The translations under genes and the position numbers were made by a program. From Loxodes magnus (lineage: Eukaryota > Ciliophora > Karyorelictea > Loxodida > Loxodidae): a DNA stretch of 64,000 nucleotides. Within the stretch, counting starts at the first letter, position 1, and the number at the start of each line of letters is the position of its first letter. The stretch spans positions 248,001 through 312,000 of the forward strand of contig CAMPDV010000192.1 in the NCBI GenBank assembly GCA_946699065.1, written 5' to 3'. The notes below the pieces were generated by a model that saw nothing but the letters and a program-made list of their open reading frames with translations, made no database searches and was not told where the DNA came from. This document shows positions 59,695-64,000 of this stretch, piece by piece.

Positions 59695-59704
59695 AAATTT
59701 ATTA

Positions 59705-61430
59705 AGTTTTTTTTTAAAATAAATACAAAACATTAAATTTTACTATTTTTTAAATTTGACTATATAATTATAATATAAAATAAATGCATAAAATTTTATT
59801 TTATTGATAAATTCAAGAGTTTAAAAAATATTTTTAGTATGTTTTATTGTGTTTATAAAAACAAAGAAAATTAGAAGACAAATAGAAATAAATGTTCTTT
59901 ATTTTTTAAAGATTAAAGCATGTAATCTTAAAAAAAATGAAATATCATGCAATTATCTGCGTTTACAGCTATGAAATAATAAAAGGGAAATGAGGTATAA
60001 TTAAGATTATTAATTTTTTCTAAAATTTTTTTAATTGATAAATATTTTAGTAAATTTTAAATAGTAAAATATTTACAAAAAGAGTTCCAAATAATTAAGA
60101 AAAACAATGCGAAAATTAACACTTAATTTTAATAATCAGAAGTTAAATAATTCAAAGAAATTCCTTAAATGAAATTTGACTGATTTTAGATTTTTAAGAT
60201 AAATTTAAAAATATTCATCAAGAAATTAGGCTCAGAAACATATAAGCATAATTGAAATTAATCGGAACAAAATATTTATTAATTTAATTAGTTGCGAATA
60301 AAGAAATAAAAATCGAAAAATTAAAAAAAATTAAAAATATTCTTTTTGTAAGTTAAAAAGTATCTAATAATAGATACAAAAGTTATAGATATAAATTAAA
60401 TTAAATTTTAAATTTAAAATGTGTTTTTAAATTAAAGTTAAAATACTGCTGAATATAGAGAAAAATAAAGAGAAATTATGCTGAAGTTATAAAGAATAAT
60501 TTATAGGTAAATATTAAGTAATATTAACAAATTTAAAAGAATTTAATAATTAATAATAGTAATTTAAAAGAAAAATTGTATAATTCTTCATGCTTAAACA
60601 TACTATAGAAAATAATCCGCAAAAATAGGCTTGTCTAAACAGTTAATTTAAATAAAAAATATAAAAATGTTAAATATAAAAAAATGCAAAAAAAAGTAAG
60701 CAAATTTATTTAAGCGTATAAATCAGGATGTAACAACTAACACTATTAGAAAGAATATGATATATAATTAATGTTACAAGTAGAGTTGCTTTATCAAAAT
60801 ATGATTATTATTTTGGTATTAATATCAGCAAGTGAGTCTAAATCTCATTTTAAGTATAAAAATATATAAGTAAAAGAGATAGAAATATAAAATCTTTAGA
60901 ATTTAATTAAATTTTAAAAATATATATTTAATTTATGTTAAAAAGTTGATATAATGATTAATAAAGCTAAAATGATTTTTTATTATATTTTTTATAAAAT
61001 TAAAATTTATTTTTCGTTATTTTTTTTAATATTTTGAAATAAAAATGGAGAATATGATAAATGAGTTCCACCAGCAAAATATATGAGTAAAATTAATAAT
61101 AAAAAAGATTAAGATTAAATATTTTGAATCATTTATCCTACTAACTTTAAAAAAATTTTAAGTTTGAATCTTGAAGACATCCATATTATGAAGTGTGAAT
61201 ATATAAGGTAGATATGTTAAATTAAATTAAGATATAATAAATTTATGTAATTATTGTGAAAAATAAAGACGAAATAGATCGAAGACCACTTGTATACAAT
61301 ATTTTCATTAACATCGTGAACATGAAAAGAGACTAATACTTATATAAGTCAATCAATAAAAATAAAAATACTTGCATTTATGAAATTTGACTTCCTGCAG
61401 AAATTAAAAATTTAGACAATATTGTATATT
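59705..61430. other. AT-rich region without recognised genes
   Basis: About 1.7 kb of A/T-dominated sequence; no repeat of the window and no protein homology was recognised. Confidence 0.4.
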
Positions 61431-61437
61431 TTAAAAA

Positions 61438-62040
61438 TGGTACCTAAAAAATAATAGATTTCTCCAGCTAAATCTATAACTAATCAGATTTTTCTAATGA
61501 TTTTCATTTGCTACAATTTGATAATTGGAAAATAACAAAAGGGATTTAAGATCTTTAATAAATAAAATAATCTCTTGAGCTAACAATTAGCAAATTGATA
61601 AATAAATAGAATCCTAAGCAATAAATTAAATAATTGACTATTTCCTAGGAGATGGAAAGGTAGATTATTCAAATTGAATGTAATTTAAGATAAGGTTTTG
61701 GCCGGAGGATCAGTTAACTGGAACATACCAAGCTCAACTAACGATCAGATTTTGAGTAAAAAGGAGAGGGAATCCGTCCTTAAGCTTCTCTTATTAGAAA
61801 AATTTTTTGTATATTATTATTGCAATAATTATGGATATACAAGTAGGATTTGGCTTCCAAACATTAGCACGAGGAGAAAAGTAGTAATTTATAAAGATTT
61901 ATGGTCCGATAAAGGCTGATTTATATATCATCGAAAATTACTGATAAGAAAAAACTTCTGTAAACTCTAATTTTCTAGCTTAACAAATAAAGATGAGGTC
62001 ATTTATTCTATTATGCTATTATGTTAAGAATAAAACTAAC
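61438..62040 (+). pseudogene. LINE ORF1 (beta type), decayed
   Basis: It starts MVPKKQQISPAKSITN with the usual AAAATGGTACCTAAAAAA context. TGA occurs after about 60 codons. A degenerate knuckle (FFVYYYCNNYGYTSRIW) lies near 61805-61850, and the end (TNKDEVI) matches the copy at 17249. The 73-codon standard-code frame at 61698-61919 covers this knuckle part. Confidence 0.55.
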
Positions 62041-62479
62041 AAATTAACTCAGGAATCATAGCATAAAGCTATAAATTTTTCCAAAATTAAATAATTAGAA
62101 AATAGATCTAATTAATTATCTTAATATACATTTATAAAGAAATTTCATTTTATAATAAAGCCTTTTTTTAAAAACTAAATTAAATAAATTAAGGTTTTTT
62201 TTTAAGCAAATTAAAGAAAAAATAATGAATTGGAAAATTTTTTTAAATCTTATATAAATAGGTAAAAAAGTAAGAGAAAAATAGACCAGAAAACTTCAGA
62301 AAAAATTAAGAAAATTATCTCTAAATAAAACATCAGAAAAATGTTTTAATTGTGCTAAATTAAAAATTTCTTTCTCTACGACTGAATTATTGAATATGTA
62401 AAAAATTTAAAAAGAAATGTAGAATTTATATAAAGATACGATTAAATTTAAATTTAAACTTAAAAATATTTACTGAAAT

Positions 62480-63765
62480 CTATAATTGATAGAGTCATTT
62501 CTTTCAATTAAAGATACTAATTTTTTAATGTTCATTACAATACTTTCTCTTCCTCAGACATTTTTTTCAGTTTCTCATTATTCAAACTTTTCCAACGTAA
62601 ATAATTATAATCTTCATTCAAGTAAAATTATTGTAGCATTTTTATTTTTAATTTAAAAAATTATATTTTACTGATTGGAAATTAGTTAATGTAAGTTTGT
62701 TCGTGCAGTATGAGACACCCTAAATCATAATCATCCGTTTTACTTAAGTCATTCCTTAATACCAATATAAAATATGCAATCCATGTCATTTAAATTATCA
62801 AATCCTCCACTAATACAAAAGGGATTTTCAGCAGGGTAGTGATAATCTCTGAGATTTTGCTAAATTGTAAAAATACATCCTTATTTTATATATACTATTT
62901 ATCTCTATTCTAAATTGCTTATCCAGTGTTGTATATAACATATAAGGAAGCTTTTAGGTGCTTTGAAATTATTCAATAAATATTTTTGCATTTTATATTC
63001 TATTATATCTATAAGTTGCAACTCTATAAAATTAAACCTCAAATTTGTTCTTTATATTTCTATTAAAAGCTTTTATGCTGTAGTTTTGTTCTTAACTGTC
63101 TAGCTCGATATTGTAAGATGTAAATAATCGTTAAACATCATTAAAATATTAATTTTTCATATTTTCTAAATAAATTACTATAGTTGATTAATGGAATTTG
63201 ATTTTTTTTTCTTATGCTATTAAAAAAATTGTGGAAATCTCTGTTCTATAATATGCTTAAAAGATATTCAGTTAAAATTTATAAACGTGATTCATTAAAA
63301 ATTTATTCATTTTTTTAAATGTTTTTCTAGTTAAAAGGCTTATAATTGCATTGATTCTACTCATTATGGCAGAGATTCCATTTTGCGTTTTTCAAGGCAT
63401 TAACTCACCTATGTATTCTGCTTTGGGAATTGTAAAAAGTTTTTGAAATGTCACGGTGACATATTTTTATACCTTAGCAGTTAATAAAAAGCTTTTTATC
63501 ATTGCCACTAGATATTTGGAGGTTATTTTCATACAATGATTTTTCAGATTCTTTTTTAGTGTAGATGGATTTCTAAATACGTAACTTATTATTTTTAAAT
63601 GATTGGTTAAGTTTCAATCTTCCAATTAATTTAGAACTCGTCAATTTTATCTTTCTACAAAAATTAGAAAGCTTCATATTTGGAATACTTTTTAATAATT
63701 AAGTTCAGCCAAAAACTATTTTCGTTTTTTAATTGTTACATATTTTTAATTGATTTAGATAAATA
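62480..63765 (-). pseudogene. LINE ORF2, C-terminal part
   Basis: The minus strand reads KLFTIPKAEYIGELMP-stop-KT, matching NLPKAEYGNNIKPWAT at 47300 with Trp changed to TGA, then MSRINAIISLLTRKTF and further decayed ORF2 C-termin al sequence. The catalytic RT motifs are not present. The right edge meets the TAAATAAATAAA tract of the group D element at 63770. Confidence 0.55.
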
Positions 63766-63769
63766 AATA

Positions 63770-64000
63770 AATAAATAAATTTGATTATAGAGCGCGTAGC
63801 ACTCTCGTTGGTGCGCAGCTCTTTAAAAAAAATGTTTCATACTGACAAGAATGTTTGTTACTGATAAAATTATCAGATACTGATAAACCTTGTTCAATAC
63901 TGGTATAATTATTCAGTACTGATAAACCTTGTTCAATACTGATATAATTTTAGAATACTCGTAATCTTTAATACTTGCTGGAGGTCCAAGGACATGGCAG
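63770..64000 (-). repeat. 3'-terminal hairpin element, group D, copy 2 (cut by window end)
   Basis: TAAATAAATAAATAAATAAA then the stem-loop at 63789-63822, with perfect outer stem, followed by the same TACTGATAAA-type short repeats as at 32135-32340. It continues past 64000. Closely similar to copy 1, so it spread recently. Confidence 0.75.

Noticed and set aside
1-64000. Standard-code open frames of 60-126 codons
   Set aside because: They stop at TAA/TAG, which are Gln here. Most are low-complexity Phe/Leu/Ile or lie antisense to LINE or SINE sequence, and none has a domain of its own.

Overview
The window looks like germline (micronuclear-type) DNA of a Tetrahymena-like ciliate. It is about 80% A+T. 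Protein homologies only line up when TAA and TAG are read as glutamine and TGA as the only stop. Four copies of one gene family end in TGA directly after the same C-terminal motif, which supports this code. I read all coding calls in that code. Reading frames found with the standard code are fragments or shadows.

Almost everything recognisable is mobile-element debris. The main component is non-LTR (LINE) retrotransposon sequence on both strands. It includes gag-like ORF1 proteins with coiled coils and CCHC zinc knuckles, ORF2 pieces with an APE-type endonuclease and a reverse transcriptase, and short 3'-terminal pieces. Two ORF1 genes are fully open: 207 codons at 3161-3784 and 224 codons at 50080-50754, both on the minus strand. 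Every ORF2 seen is broken by TGA codons or frameshifts. Germline-limited LINEs are known from Tetrahymena; assigning these to a named family needs a database search.

Three other repeat systems stand out. (1) A 31-34 nt stem-loop followed by a TTTA-type tail ends at least nine elements whose inner sequences fall into several groups. (2) A comparatively GC-rich element of about 310 bp occurs five times, each with target-site duplications of 9-19 bp and an AT-repeat tail, so it behaves like a SINE. (3) A family of RING / B-box / coiled-coil / PHR-domain genes (TRIM-like, predicted E3 ubiquitin ligases) occurs at six loci. All are damaged, and two copies share the same two premature TGA codons.

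Layout: 0.5-7.8 kb LINE ORF1, ORF2 and tails; 7.8-10.4 kb featureless AT; 10.4-13.4 kb tails plus a LINE ORF2 with a nested SINE; 13.9-15.3 kb RING gene A; 16.4-19.0 kb ORF1 copies and tails; 19.4-21.3 kb SINE and RING gene B; 21.6-28.2 kb ORF1 and ORF2 copies; 29.0-30.3 kb RING gene C; 30.9-32.6 kb ORF1 and a tail; 33.5-34.8 kb RING gene D; 35.2-39.1 kb two SINEs, two ORF1 copies and a tail; 40.4-43.7 kb the longest LINE ORF2; 44.3-45.7 kb RING gene E; 46.6-53.6 kb stacked LINEs; 53.9-54.5 kb an unrecognised open frame with a coding-like base bias; 55.9-59.1 kb a RING gene split by LINE insertions; 59.4 kb a SINE; 61.4-64.0 kb LINE remnants. No rRNA, tRNA, CRISPR, telomere repeat or clear host housekeeping gene was seen.
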